This document shows, one piece after another, positions 8,612-15,759 of a stretch of DNA of 32,269 nucleotides. Origin of the DNA: Vibrio sp. (GTDB lineage Bacteria > Pseudomonadota > Gammaproteobacteria > Enterobacterales > Vibrionaceae); contig SLFB01000125.1 in NCBI GenBank assembly GCA_007124475.1, forward strand, positions 1 to 32,269, given 5' to 3'. A program made the position numbers and the translations under genes. The notes beneath the pieces were generated by a model. The model searched no databases. It saw only the letters and a program-made list of their open reading frames with translations, and was not told where the DNA came from. Positions within the stretch are counted from its first letter, which is position 1. Every line of letters begins with the position of its first letter.

Positions 8612-9097
8612 ATGCAACAAACACGAAAAGTAGAGTTTTGGGTAGGCAGTTTTGTGCTAGCAGGAATTTGCGCAATATTGATTATGATTTTTCATGTTGC
8701 TGACGTGAAAGGATTGGGTTCAAACGATACTTACTCACTCACCGCTGAGTTCGATAATATAGGTAATTTAAAAGTACGCTCCCCTGTTAAGGTGGGAGGC
8801 GTCGTGGTTGGGCGAGTTGCTGATATTAGGCTTGATCCTCAGCGTTTATTACCGGTTGTTACCTTAGCGATCGACAGTCGTTATGATCAATTTCCAGAAA
8901 CATCGAGTGTTAAAATATTGACCTCAGGACTGATTGGTGAACAGTACATCGGGCTGGTGCCTGGTTTTGTATTTGATGATGAACAAATGCTGCGCGATGG
9001 AGATCATATTGATGATACTAAGTCAGCATTAGTGCTAGAAGATTTAATCGGCCAGGTGTTGTACAGCGTCGGTAGCAATTCATCCACCAATGAATAA
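8612..9097 (+). CDS. mlaD: MlaD, MCE-domain substrate-binding subunit
   Basis: This 161-residue protein has a single N-terminal membrane helix (about 9-28) and one MCE domain (about 38-117) with YSLTAEFDNIGNLKVRSPVK, VGGVVVGRV and SGLIGEQYIGLVPG. In E. coli, MlaD forms a hexameric ring in the periplasm around a hydrophobic channel for phospholipids. The protein is somewhat shorter than the 183-residue E. coli form because the C-terminal tail is brief. The gene follows mlaE with a 2-base gap, which supports membership of the MlaFEDB complex. Confidence 0.95.
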   Translation: MQQTRKVEFWVGSFVLAGICAILIMIFHVADVKGLGSNDTYSLTAEFDNIGNLKVRSPVKVGGVVVGRVADIRLDPQRLLPVVTLAIDSRYDQFPETSSVKILTSGLIGEQYIGLVPGFVFDDEQMLRDGDHIDDTKSALVLEDLIGQVLYSVGSNSSTNE

Positions 9098-9109
9098 TAG
9101 GAGTGGCCA

Positions 9110-9745
9110 ATGTTAAAGCGTTATTGGATAGTGATACTGAGTTTGTTTTTTTCTGTTGCTTTGCAAGCACAAGAAATAGATAAAACTCAACCCTACCAAA
9201 TGATGAAACAAGTGGCTGAAAAGTCGTTTGCGCGTTTGAAAGCTGATCAGCCTCTAATTCGTGAAAATCCCGAGTATTTAAAGGTGATTGTTGAAGAAGA
9301 GCTAATGCCTTATATCAATGAGCAATATGCGGCATTGATGTTGCTGGGCTCGCATTTACAAGGCGCTAATCGTGATGATGTCGGGCAGTTTATCAAGGCA
9401 TTTCGCGCTTACATGGTCACCAGTTATGCGCAAGCATTAACACAATATAAAGATCAACGCGTTGAATTTGTTCCAGAAGTTCCTATTCCAGAAGGACGTC
9501 GTATCACGGGTATTCAGGTTGATCTTATTGACCCACCAAGACCGAATATTCGGGTTGAATTTCGTTTACGCCAAGAGCGTAATGGTGAATGGAAAGGGTT
9601 TGATATGATTGCTGAAGGAATTAGTCTGCTATCTAGCCAGCAATCTGAATGGAGTGGCAAAATACGCCAAGAGGGAATTTTAGCCGTTGCGCAAGAGCTG
9701 CAGCGTTTATCTGAACAACCGATCCGTTTTGAGAGTCAACATTAA
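9110..9745 (+). CDS. mlaC: MlaC, periplasmic phospholipid-binding shuttle
   Basis: This 211-residue soluble periplasmic protein carries single phospholipids between the outer-membrane MlaA complex and MlaD. The N-terminus (MLKRYWIVILSLFFSVALQA) is a Sec signal peptide with likely cleavage after residue 20. The mature domain is of the Tol-Toluene-tolerance Ttg2D type, with PYINEQYAALMLLGSHL, FIKAFRAYMVTSYAQALTQY and GFDMIAEGISLLSSQQSEW. A TAGGAG ribosome-binding site lies about 6 bases before the ATG, the strongest in this operon, which fits a need for more shuttle than membrane subunits. The stop overlaps the mlaB start by one base. Confidence 0.95.
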   Translation: MLKRYWIVILSLFFSVALQAQEIDKTQPYQMMKQVAEKSFARLKADQPLIRENPEYLKVIVEEELMPYINEQYAALMLLGSHLQGANRDDVGQFIKAFRAYMVTSYAQALTQYKDQRVEFVPEVPIPEGRRITGIQVDLIDPPRPNIRVEFRLRQERNGEWKGFDMIAEGISLLSSQQSEWSGKIRQEGILAVAQELQRLSEQPIRFESQH

Positions 9746-10074
9746 TGCGCGATAGTCAATGGCATAAATTCGAGCTTACTCAGGGATATTTGAGCGGAGC
9801 GTTAGATAGAGAAACGGTTCCTGATTTGTGGCAAATCTTGCAAGAGTGGCAGCCAAACCAGAGTCGCTATGAGGTTTCCCTTGCTCAGGTAGAGCGGATT
9901 GATTCTGCCGGTATGGTGATGCTGATCCACTTAATAGAGCATGCAAAATCACTAAATTGTCATATAATGCTGAGTTTTGTGCCACAACAACTGCGCACAT
10001 TATTTCAGCTGAGCAACATCGAATCCATGATGGCTCAACATATTCAATCATCAGCAGGGGTGAATGGTGGATAA
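9745..10074 (+). CDS. mlaB: MlaB, STAS-domain subunit of the Mla ATPase complex
   Basis: This 109-residue cytoplasmic protein consists of one STAS domain, with the conserved loop VERIDSAGMVMLIHLIEHAK around Ser54. In E. coli, MlaB binds MlaF and is needed for ATPase activity and stability. Sequence conservation is modest, as usual for MlaB, and the call leans on position. The ATG overlaps the mlaC stop (TAATG) and its 3' end overlaps ibaG by 11 bases, so translation is likely continuous. A long antisense open frame across the same bases has no ribosome-binding site or family match and is ignored. Confidence 0.92.
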   Translation: MRDSQWHKFELTQGYLSGALDRETVPDLWQILQEWQPNQSRYEVSLAQVERIDSAGMVMLIHLIEHAKSLNCHIMLSFVPQQLRTLFQLSNIESMMAQHIQSSAGVNGG

Positions 10075-10321
10075 CACACAAGTACAACAAATATTACAAC
10101 AAGCACTTAATCTTGAAGAAATTCATGTTAAGGGCGAGGGCAGTCATTATGAAGTGATCGCCATCGATGCCAGTTTTGAGACCATGAGCCGAGTTAAGAA
10201 ACAGCAACTCATTTATGCGCCATTAATGGAATACATTCAACGTAATGACATTCATGCTGTATCAATCAAAACATTTACCCCAGAAGAGTGGGCTCGCAAT
10301 AAAAAGCTGATGTCGTTGTAA
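10064..10321 (+). CDS. ibaG: IbaG, acid-stress BolA-family protein
   Basis: This 85-residue BolA/YrbA-type protein fits IbaG (E. coli 84 residues). The domain spans almost the whole chain and includes GSHYEVIAIDASFETMSRVK and the invariant histidine His64 in IHAVSIKTFTPEEW. BolA proteins bind monothiol glutaredoxins through [2Fe-2S] clusters. IbaG is also linked to acid stress and, in Vibrio cholerae, to envelope integrity. The gene sits between mlaB, which it overlaps by 11 bases, and murA, 10 bases downstream. Both neighbours act in the envelope. AGGGGTG just upstream of the ATG is the ribosome-binding site. Confidence 0.95.
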   Translation: MVDNTQVQQILQQALNLEEIHVKGEGSHYEVIAIDASFETMSRVKKQQLIYAPLMEYIQRNDIHAVSIKTFTPEEWARNKKLMSL

Positions 10322-10331
10322 GGTTTTTTTA

Positions 10332-11597
10332 ATGGAAAAGTTTAGAGTTATTGGATCTGATTCTCCCCTCCAAGGTGAAGTGGTCATTTCAGGGGCAAAA
10401 AATGCAGCCCTACCTATTTTGTTTGCCTCAATTTTAGCTGAAGAGCCGGTTGAAGTGGCGAATGTTCCACACCTTCGTGATATTAATACTACCATGGAGC
10501 TTCTTAAACGCTTGGGGGCAAAAGTCGAGCGTAATGGCTCTGTCCATGTTGATGCTAGCCAAATTAATCAATTCTGTGCTCCTTATGATTTAGTCAAAAC
10601 CATGCGTGCTTCAATTTGGGCACTAGGGCCACTGGTCGCACGTTTTGGTCAGGGACAAGTGTCGCTACCTGGTGGTTGTGCCATTGGTGCCCGACCTGTG
10701 GATTTACATATCCATGGTTTAGAGCAGCTTGGTGCGACCATTACCTTAGAAGATGGCTATGTAAAAGCCAGTGTGAATGGTCGTCTACAAGGTGCACATA
10801 TTGTGATGGATAAAGTGAGTGTCGGCGCGACAATCACCATTATGTGTGCTGCAACGCTAGCGGAAGGAAAAACGGTACTGGACAATGCTGCCCGTGAACC
10901 AGAGATTGTTGATACCGCCGACTTTTTAAACAAGCTCGGGGCTAAAATTAGCGGTGCTGGCACGGACACGATTACGATTGAAGGGGTTGAACGCCTTGCT
11001 GGTGGTCGTCATGCAGTGGTTGCTGATCGGATTGAAACCGGAACCTTTTTAGTCGCGGCAGCGGTATCCAAAGGTAAAGTGGTTTGTCGTAATACCAAGG
11101 CCAGTCTACTGGAAGCGGTATTAGCAAAATTGGAGGAAGCGGGCGCTCAAGTTGAAACTGGTGATGATTGGATCAGTTTGGATATGACGGGGAGAGAGTT
11201 AAAAGCCGTCTCTATTCGTACTGCGCCTCATCCTGGCTTTCCTACCGATATGCAGGCTCAGTTTACCTTGTTAAACATGATTGCTAAAGGCGGCGGTAAG
11301 ATAACGGAAACCATCTTTGAAAACCGTTTTATGCACGTACCAGAATTGATGCGCATGGGAGCAAAAGCCGAAGTAGAGGGTAATACCGTGATCTGTGGTG
11401 ACGTTGAGTTTCTTAGTGGCGCTCAAGTGATGGCAACGGACTTACGTGCTTCGGCGAGTCTAGTTATTGCTGGGTGTATTGCTAAAGGTGAAACTATAGT
11501 CGATAGAATTTATCATATAGACCGTGGCTATGAGCGGATCGAAGATAAATTATCTGTACTGGGCGCTCAAATTGAGCGAATTAGTCAACCAAGTTAA
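10332..11597 (+). CDS. murA: MurA, UDP-N-acetylglucosamine 1-carboxyvinyltransferase
   Basis: This 421-residue cytoplasmic enzyme transfers enolpyruvate from phosphoenolpyruvate to UDP-GlcNAc, the first committed step of peptidoglycan synthesis. The EPSP-synthase fold is apparent from GAKNAALP (21-28, with the Lys-Asn pair) and MRASIWALGPLVARFG. The active-site loop LPGGCAIGARPVDLH carries Cys116, the residue attacked by fosfomycin, and it is not replaced by Asp. C-terminal blocks PGFPTDMQAQF and DLRASASLVIAG also fit. It is the last gene of the mla operon and is followed by a strong intrinsic terminator at 11622-11650. Confidence 0.98.
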   Translation: MEKFRVIGSDSPLQGEVVISGAKNAALPILFASILAEEPVEVANVPHLRDINTTMELLKRLGAKVERNGSVHVDASQINQFCAPYDLVKTMRASIWALGPLVARFGQGQVSLPGGCAIGARPVDLHIHGLEQLGATITLEDGYVKASVNGRLQGAHIVMDKVSVGATITIMCAATLAEGKTVLDNAAREPEIVDTADFLNKLGAKISGAGTDTITIEGVERLAGGRHAVVADRIETGTFLVAAAVSKGKVVCRNTKASLLEAVLAKLEEAGAQVETGDDWISLDMTGRELKAVSIRTAPHPGFPTDMQAQFTLLNMIAKGGGKITETIFENRFMHVPELMRMGAKAEVEGNTVICGDVEFLSGAQVMATDLRASASLVIAGCIAKGETIVDRIYHIDRGYERIEDKLSVLGAQIERISQPS

Positions 11598-11621
11598 TCA
11601 TTAATTAATTGAGTGATTAAT

Positions 11622-11650
11622 GGGCCGAAAAGCATTTTTCGGCCCTTGTT
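11622..11650 (+). terminator. Intrinsic terminator after murA
   Basis: A perfect 10-bp stem (GGGCCGAAAA / TTTTCGGCCC) with a 4-base GCAT loop spans 11622-11645, 25 bases after the murA stop, followed by TTGTTAATTTT. It should end the mlaFEDCB-ibaG-murA transcript. It lies immediately before plsC, so plsC either depends on readthrough or has a promoter within a very short space. Confidence 0.85.
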
Positions 11651-11675
11651 AATTTTCTCTATGGAGAGTTCTAGC

Positions 11676-12410
11676 ATGATTGCTATTTTGCGCATTTTGG
11701 CTCTTGCGGTATTTGCGATAGTTGTATTTACTTTTGGTAGCTTCTACTGTTTATTTAGCCCACGCAACTCAAAACATGTTTTTAACTTTGGCCGTTTATT
11801 TGCCAAGATGTCACGTGTTTTCGGTATTACTCTAGAGCTTCGTTTGCCCGAAGATGCCTATCGACGGGGGCAAGCCATTTATATTGCCAATCATCAAAAT
11901 ACTTGGGATTTATTTACCGTGTCTTCAGCGGTCACGCCTAAGGTGGTCACGGTCGGTAAAAAAAGCTTATTGTGGACGCCTTTGTTTGGCCAACTGTATT
12001 GGCTTACGGGTAATATTTTGATTGACCGAGCCAATAAAACCAAAGCTAAGGGCACGATTGATCAAGTGATTGAAAAGATGAATGAGAGCGATCTATCGGT
12101 CTGGATGTTTCCTGAAGGAACTCGGTCACGAGGTCGAGGCTTATTGCCATTTAAAGCTGGCGCTTTTCATGCTGCTATTGGGGCTAAAGTGCCAGTGATC
12201 CCGATTGTGTGTAGTTCTACTGATCATTTACGGTTAAACCGTTGGAATAATGGCCATGTTATTGTTGAGATGTTACCCCCAGTAAGTACAGAGGGTATGA
12301 GCAAAGATCAAGTACGCGAGCTTTCTCAGCAATGTCATCAGGCGATGCAAACCAAGCTGCTTGAGCTAGATAAAGAAGTGTCACACCTCAATGGCAAATC
12401 AACACATTGA
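11676..12410 (+). CDS. plsC: PlsC, 1-acyl-sn-glycerol-3-phosphate acyltransferase
   Basis: This 244-residue membrane-bound enzyme acylates lysophosphatidic acid to phosphatidic acid in phospholipid synthesis. It has an N-terminal hydrophobic segment (about 1-25) and the acyltransferase motifs NHQNTWD (72-78, His73 and Asp78 form the HX4D catalytic pair), GKKSLLWTPLFGQLYWLTGN and FPEGTRSRGRGLLPFK (145-160). Start choice: the open frame extends upstream through the murA terminator. However, the ATG at 11676 is preceded by GGAGAG at a good distance and gives the same N-terminus as E. coli PlsC (245 residues). It belongs with mla functionally, since both concern phospholipids, but is transcriptionally separated by the terminator. 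Confidence 0.94.
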   Translation: MIAILRILALAVFAIVVFTFGSFYCLFSPRNSKHVFNFGRLFAKMSRVFGITLELRLPEDAYRRGQAIYIANHQNTWDLFTVSSAVTPKVVTVGKKSLLWTPLFGQLYWLTGNILIDRANKTKAKGTIDQVIEKMNESDLSVWMFPEGTRSRGRGLLPFKAGAFHAAIGAKVPVIPIVCSSTDHLRLNRWNNGHVIVEMLPPVSTEGMSKDQVRELSQQCHQAMQTKLLELDKEVSHLNGKSTH

Positions 12411-12437
12411 TACGGTTTTTTATCGTTTAACAATAAA

Positions 12438-12470
12438 AGAAGAGGCTGCCAGGTAGGCAACCTCTTTTTT
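12438..12470. terminator. Convergent terminator between plsC and ridA
   Basis: The hairpin AGAGG-C-TGCC / GGCA-A-CCTCT (one mismatch) runs from about 12441 to 12465 and is followed by TTTTTT on the plus strand. On the minus strand the same hairpin is followed by a shorter run (TCTTTTATTG), so it can stop both plsC and ridA transcripts. Confidence 0.85.
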
Positions 12471-12478
12471 ATACTAGA

Positions 12479-12525
12479 GTCTGTTTCTCTTTCGCTGCAA
12501 AAATCAGCTCGAAAGATAAACAGAC
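12479..12525. repeat. Long near-perfect inverted repeat of unknown role
   Basis: GTCTGTTTCTCTTTCG at 12479-12494 faces CGAAAGATAAACAGAC at 12510-12525. These are 16-base arms with a single mismatch, and a further CTG/CAG pair continues inside the loop. There is no adjacent T-run on either side, and a good terminator already sits 10 bases to the left, so a simple terminator role is not obvious. It lies 9 bases past the ridA stop. It could be a repetitive extragenic palindrome, a transcript-stabilising 3' hairpin, or a second termination barrier. Confidence 0.8.
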
Positions 12526-12533
12526 CCTAATGC

Positions 12534-12923
12534 TTAGCGACGGACAGCAATGGCTTCAATTTCAATACCAACATCTTTTGGTAAGCGCGCTACTTCAACG
12601 CAAGAGCGAGCTGGGTAGTTGGCAACTTTATGCTGGTCAAAAAACTGACCATACACTTCATTTACGGTAGCAAAATCATTAAGATCTTTGACAAATACCG
12701 TCATTTTCACAATATCATTAACCGTTAAACCTGAAGACTCCACCACTGCTTTGACGTTATCTAAAGATTGTTTCGCTTGAGCGGCGATACTTGTCGGCAC
12801 TTCTCCAGTGACTGGGTTTACTGGGATTTGCCCTGAAGTGAGGACCATGTTACCTAAATCTATGCCTTGAATATAAGGACCAATAGCCGCCGGAGCTGAC
12901 TCGGTGTGCAAAACTTTAGTCAT
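12534..12923 (-). CDS. ridA: RidA, reactive enamine/imine deaminase
   Basis: This 129-residue YjgF/YER057c/UK114-family protein hydrolyses 2-aminoacrylate and related enamines released by pyridoxal-phosphate enzymes such as threonine dehydratase, protecting other enzymes from damage. Key features are GPYIQGIDLGNMVLTSGQIP, VVKMTVFVKDL-like block (71-81) and the substrate-binding Arg106 in NYPARSCVEVARLPKD, followed by VGIEIEAIAVR. Length is typical and it should form a trimer. It follows pyrBI on the same strand, a common arrangement in gammaproteobacteria, but a hairpin at 12966-12996 lies between. Confidence 0.96.
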   Translation of the reverse strand: MTKVLHTESAPAAIGPYIQGIDLGNMVLTSGQIPVNPVTGEVPTSIAAQAKQSLDNVKAVVESSGLTVNDIVKMTVFVKDLNDFATVNEVYGQFFDQHKVANYPARSCVEVARLPKDVGIEIEAIAVRR

Positions 12924-12965
12924 GCGAGTTATCCATAATCTTGATGAAAAAATGAGTTTTTAGTG

Positions 12966-12996
12966 TGCCTCTAAACCTTCAAGAGGTAAAGAGGCA
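12966..12996 (-). terminator. Probable hairpin terminator between pyrI and ridA
   Basis: TGCCTCT-AA-ACCT / AGGT-AA-AGAGGCA forms an 11-bp interrupted stem with a 5-base loop, 53 bases past the pyrI stop. On the minus strand TTTTTT occurs, but only about 14 bases after the stem, so this is not textbook. It may end most pyrBI transcripts or act as a processing or stability element, with partial readthrough into ridA. Confidence 0.55.
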
Positions 12997-13049
12997 ATCT
13001 TGTGCTTCATGATCTAACACGGATTGAGTAGGCTCAGTCAGACACTCAC

Positions 13050-13517
13050 TTAGGCTTCACGTTCGGTGACGACTTCTCTAGAAAATACTTTTTCACAATA
13101 CTTGCACTTCAAGCGAATTTCGTTGGCTTTTTCAAAAATGCGAAAGCTGCTTTCAACCGGTTCATTGTGTGAAATACAGTTACTGTTTGGACAAGAAAAA
13201 ACATTATTGATTTGTTCAGGGAGGGTTAAGGCCAATTTCTTTACCACTTGGTAATCTTCAATTTGATTGACGGTGGCGTGAGGTGCATAAAGTGCAAGCT
13301 TGTTGGCTTGATCTTCGTTGATAAACACATTTTCTATTTTTAATAAGTCTTTATGGCCGAGAGCTGAAGAGGGGAGGTTAAGTCCAATCGTGACACGCTG
13401 GTGAGAATTGTGCATATCAAACAAGCGTAGCACTTTTACACCGACTTTGGCCGGAATATGGTCAATGACGGTGCCGTTTTTAATGGCTTCAACTTGCAAT
13501 TTGGTTTCTTTGTTCAT
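13050..13517 (-). CDS. pyrI: PyrI, aspartate carbamoyltransferase regulatory chain
   Basis: This 155-residue regulatory subunit binds CTP/UTP (inhibition) or ATP (activation) and links catalytic trimers into the dodecameric enzyme. The N-terminal nucleotide-binding domain (about 1-100) contains NGTVIDHIPAKVGVKVLRLF. The C-terminal zinc domain has Cys109, Cys114, Cys138 and Cys141 (SCPNSNC and CKYC), the four ligands that hold it to PyrB. The start lies 12 bases after pyrB, with GGGAGC as the ribosome-binding site. Presence of PyrI means the enzyme is of the E. coli allosteric class. Both genes should respond to the attenuator upstream of pyrB. Confidence 0.97.
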   Translation of the reverse strand: MNKETKLQVEAIKNGTVIDHIPAKVGVKVLRLFDMHNSHQRVTIGLNLPSSALGHKDLLKIENVFINEDQANKLALYAPHATVNQIEDYQVVKKLALTLPEQINNVFSCPNSNCISHNEPVESSFRIFEKANEIRLKCKYCEKVFSREVVTEREA

Positions 13518-13529
13518 ATTGGGCTCCCA

Positions 13530-14459
13530 TTACAGTGATGAATTTAGGACTAGAGCAAGCAATGCTTCACGGGCATAAACGCCATTTTCCGCTTGTTGGA
13601 AGAAATAAGCATGAGGGGTCTTATCTACATCCGTGGTGATCTCATCCACTCGAGGCAGTGGGTGGAGTACTTTCATATTTGAACGAGCTTCTGCAAGCAT
13701 GCTGGCAGTAAGCACAAAGGCAGATTTGATGTGCGCATATTCAGACTCGTCGAAACGTTCTTTTTGCACCCGAGTCATATACAGGATGTCGAGTTCAGGG
13801 ATAACGCTTTCCATATCTTGGTGTAGGCTGTATTGTAGCCCTGCATCATCAAGTTCTTCACAAATATAGTCAGGCATGGCTAGCACTTCGGGCGCAATAA
13901 AGAAAAAGCGATTATTGTCAAATTTGGCTAAGGCTTGAGTTAATGAATGTACCGTTCGGCCATATTTTAAGTCACCAACAAAAGCAATATTCAAGTTATC
14001 TAAGCGACCTTGGGTTTCGAAAATAGAGAAAAGGTCGAGTAGGGTTTGCGTTGGATGTTGGTTGGAACCATCACCGGCATTGATGACAGGCACGCCATGG
14101 GAAAACTCCGAAGCAAGACGAGCTGCGCCCTCTTGAGGGTGGCGCATAACGAAAGCATCCACATAAGAAGCAATGACTTGTACTGAGTCGGCCAAGGTTT
14201 CTCCTTTCTTGGCCAGTGAAGTATTGCCACCATTGTCAAAGCCAATCACGCTGCCGCCAAGCCGCTGTATAGCGGTTTCAAACGATAAACGAGTTCGAGT
14301 AGAGGGTTCGAAAAAGCAACTGGCAACCACCTTGTTGGTCAGTAATCTTGGTTGCGGATCGGCTTTTAACTGACCGGCAGTACGTACAATTAGTTCTAAC
14401 TCTGCTCGTGAAAGCTCAGGAATGGAGATAATGTGCTTGTTATACAGCGAATTGGTCAT
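13530..14459 (-). CDS. pyrB: PyrB, aspartate carbamoyltransferase catalytic chain
   Basis: This 309-residue catalytic subunit condenses carbamoyl phosphate and aspartate, the committed step of pyrimidine synthesis. The carbamoyl-phosphate signature FEPSTRTR (S53-R57), LAKKGETLADS (mobile loop), MRHPQEGAAR, GDGSNQHPTQTLLDL and VLHPLPRVDEI are all present. Start choice: an in-frame ATG 11 codons upstream (14492) directly abuts the attenuator T-run and would add MAKTKRKGKSI. The ATG at 14459 has GGGAAGAG upstream and matches the E. coli N-terminus, so it is preferred. Expression is probably UTP-sensitive through the leader region at 14493-14668. Confidence 0.97.
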   Translation of the reverse strand: MTNSLYNKHIISIPELSRAELELIVRTAGQLKADPQPRLLTNKVVASCFFEPSTRTRLSFETAIQRLGGSVIGFDNGGNTSLAKKGETLADSVQVIASYVDAFVMRHPQEGAARLASEFSHGVPVINAGDGSNQHPTQTLLDLFSIFETQGRLDNLNIAFVGDLKYGRTVHSLTQALAKFDNNRFFFIAPEVLAMPDYICEELDDAGLQYSLHQDMESVIPELDILYMTRVQKERFDESEYAHIKSAFVLTASMLAEARSNMKVLHPLPRVDEITTDVDKTPHAYFFQQAENGVYAREALLALVLNSSL

Positions 14460-14492
14460 AATGCTCTTCCCTTTTCTTTTTGTTTTAGCCAT

Positions 14493-14518
14493 AAAAAAGC
14501 CCCCCGATCTGGGAGGCT
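14493..14518 (-). terminator. pyrBI attenuator (intrinsic terminator in the leader)
   Basis: On the minus strand, AGCCTCCC-AGATC-GGGGGGCT forms an 8-bp stem with one T-G wobble and is followed by TTTTTT, 34 bases before the chosen pyrB ATG. The stop codon of the leader peptide overlaps the first two bases of the stem. A ribosome trailing closely behind polymerase would prevent the hairpin and allow transcription into pyrBI; an uncoupled polymerase would stop. This is the layout of UTP-sensitive attenuation known from enteric pyrBI. Confidence 0.88.
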
Positions 14519-14612
14519 ATTTTTTATCAATATAGGGTAATAACAGATTGGCTGATAAGCATGATTGCTTACCGTTTTCATGTAGAGAAACATAGTTGTT
14601 GTTTCCGTGCAT
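14517..14612 (-). CDS. pyrL: pyrBI leader peptide (PyrL-like, 31 residues)
   Basis: This short frame starts at ATG 14610-14612 after GGGGTGG, an acceptable ribosome-binding site. It reads MHGNNNYVSLHENG, then KQSCLSANLLLPYIDKK, then TAG. Its sequence does not resemble E. coli PyrL (44 residues), but its place does: 21 bases after the predicted transcription start and ending exactly on the attenuator stem. The RNA before the stem (CUGUUAUUACCCUAUAUUG) is U-rich, as needed for polymerase to pause when UTP is low. The peptide itself probably has no function beyond positioning a ribosome. It is called from layout, not homology. Confidence 0.75.
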   Translation of the reverse strand: MHGNNNYVSLHENGKQSCLSANLLLPYIDKK

Positions 14613-14627
14613 AAGCCACCCCGTAGA

Positions 14628-14668
14628 TAAATTGTTGGGCATTATACGCTGAACTTTCAGCAAGGCAA
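14628..14668 (-). promoter_or_regulatory. pyrBI promoter with UTP-sensitive start region
   Basis: On the minus strand a -35 TTGCCT (14663-14668) and a perfect -10 TATAAT (14641-14646) are 16 bp apart. Seven bases on (GCCCAAC) comes AATTTA at 14633-14628. E. coli pyrBI, from memory, has TATAAT, a 7-base spacer and AATTTG, where the run of three T residues lets polymerase slip and add extra U when UTP is high, aborting initiation. The same spacing and AATTT start are seen here, so reiterative initiation is a reasonable inference. Confidence 0.82.
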
Positions 14669-14718
14669 GCGTTTGCATTGATGAAATGTTTACGTGCTGA
14701 TCCGCACCAAATGCATAG

Positions 14719-15723
14719 TTATCCAGCGAGTGTTGCTACTATCACCGCCTTAATGGTATGCAGTCGATTTTCTGCTTGCTCAAACACAATCGAGTGTTCC
14801 GACTCAAAGACTTCTTCAGTTACTTCAAGACCTTGCATGCCATATTGTTCAGCGACTTGTTTACCAACGGTGGTTTGATCGTTATGAAAAGCGGGTAAGC
14901 AGTGCATAAATTTAACCTGTGGATTACCCGTTGCCTGAATGACCGCCATATTCACTTGATAAGGCTTCATTATTGCTACTCGTTGATCCCATGCTTGTTG
15001 TTCTTCGCCCATCGATACCCATACATCGGTATATAGAAAATCACAGTCTTTGACCCCGGCACTGATTTCTTCGGTTAAGGTTATGCTGGCACCGGTTTGC
15101 TGAGCAATGGTTTGGCAAGTGTTGACCAGTTGAGGATCTGGCCAAAAGGCTTTAGGGGCAACCAGACGAATATCCATGCCCATTTTGGCAGCGCCGACCA
15201 TTAATGAATTTCCCATGTTATTGCGCGCATCACCAAGGTAAGCGAAGCGAATTTGCTGTAATGCTTTACCATGGGCGTATTCTTGCATGGTTAAAAAGTC
15301 GGCCAGAATTTGTGTCGGATGGAATTCGTCAGTGAGGCCATTCCATACTGGAACTCCGGCATATTGTCCCAACTCTTCAACGATAGCCTGACCATAACCA
15401 CGATATTGGATGCCATCATACATTCTCCCCAAAACTCGAGCGGTGTCTTTCATCGATTCTTTATGGCCAATTTGCGAACCAGAAGGACCGATGTAAGTGA
15501 CTTGTGCACCTTGATCAAAGGCTGCCACCTCGAAAGCACAGCGAGTGCGAGTTGACGCTTTTTCAAAAATAAGTGCGATGTTTTTGCCCTGTAATTGTTT
15601 TTGCTCGGTTCCGGCGTATTTGGCGCGCTTAAGATCCGCCGCGAGAGTTAATAAAAATTGAATTTCTTTCGGGGTAAAATCGAGTAATTTGAGAAAATTA
15701 CGGTGACGTAAATTAAAAGCCAT
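14719..15723 (-). CDS. argF: Ornithine carbamoyltransferase, anabolic type
   Basis: This 334-residue enzyme makes citrulline from ornithine and carbamoyl phosphate in arginine synthesis. The carbamoyl-phosphate motif is FEKASTRTR (S57-R61). It also shows GSQIGHKESMKDTARVLGRM, DEFHPTQILADF, LGDARNNMGNS and the catalytic-cysteine motif FMHCLPAFH. Length is as in E. coli ArgF/ArgI. An AAGGA site lies 7 bases before the ATG. The catabolic paralogue ArcB has similar motifs, but there are no arcA or arcC neighbours and tandem ArgR boxes lie upstream, which indicates the biosynthetic, arginine-repressed enzyme. Confidence 0.96.
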   Translation of the reverse strand: MAFNLRHRNFLKLLDFTPKEIQFLLTLAADLKRAKYAGTEQKQLQGKNIALIFEKASTRTRCAFEVAAFDQGAQVTYIGPSGSQIGHKESMKDTARVLGRMYDGIQYRGYGQAIVEELGQYAGVPVWNGLTDEFHPTQILADFLTMQEYAHGKALQQIRFAYLGDARNNMGNSLMVGAAKMGMDIRLVAPKAFWPDPQLVNTCQTIAQQTGASITLTEEISAGVKDCDFLYTDVWVSMGEEQQAWDQRVAIMKPYQVNMAVIQATGNPQVKFMHCLPAFHNDQTTVGKQVAEQYGMQGLEVTEEVFESEHSIVFEQAENRLHTIKAVIVATLAG

Positions 15724-15759
15724 GACTTATCCTTAATCAGCATGAGGAGAAAAGTCATT

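Noticed and set aside
9776..10090. A 104-codon minus-strand open frame opposite mlaB
   Set aside because: mlaB fits the operon by overlap and STAS motif; the antisense frame has no supporting signal.
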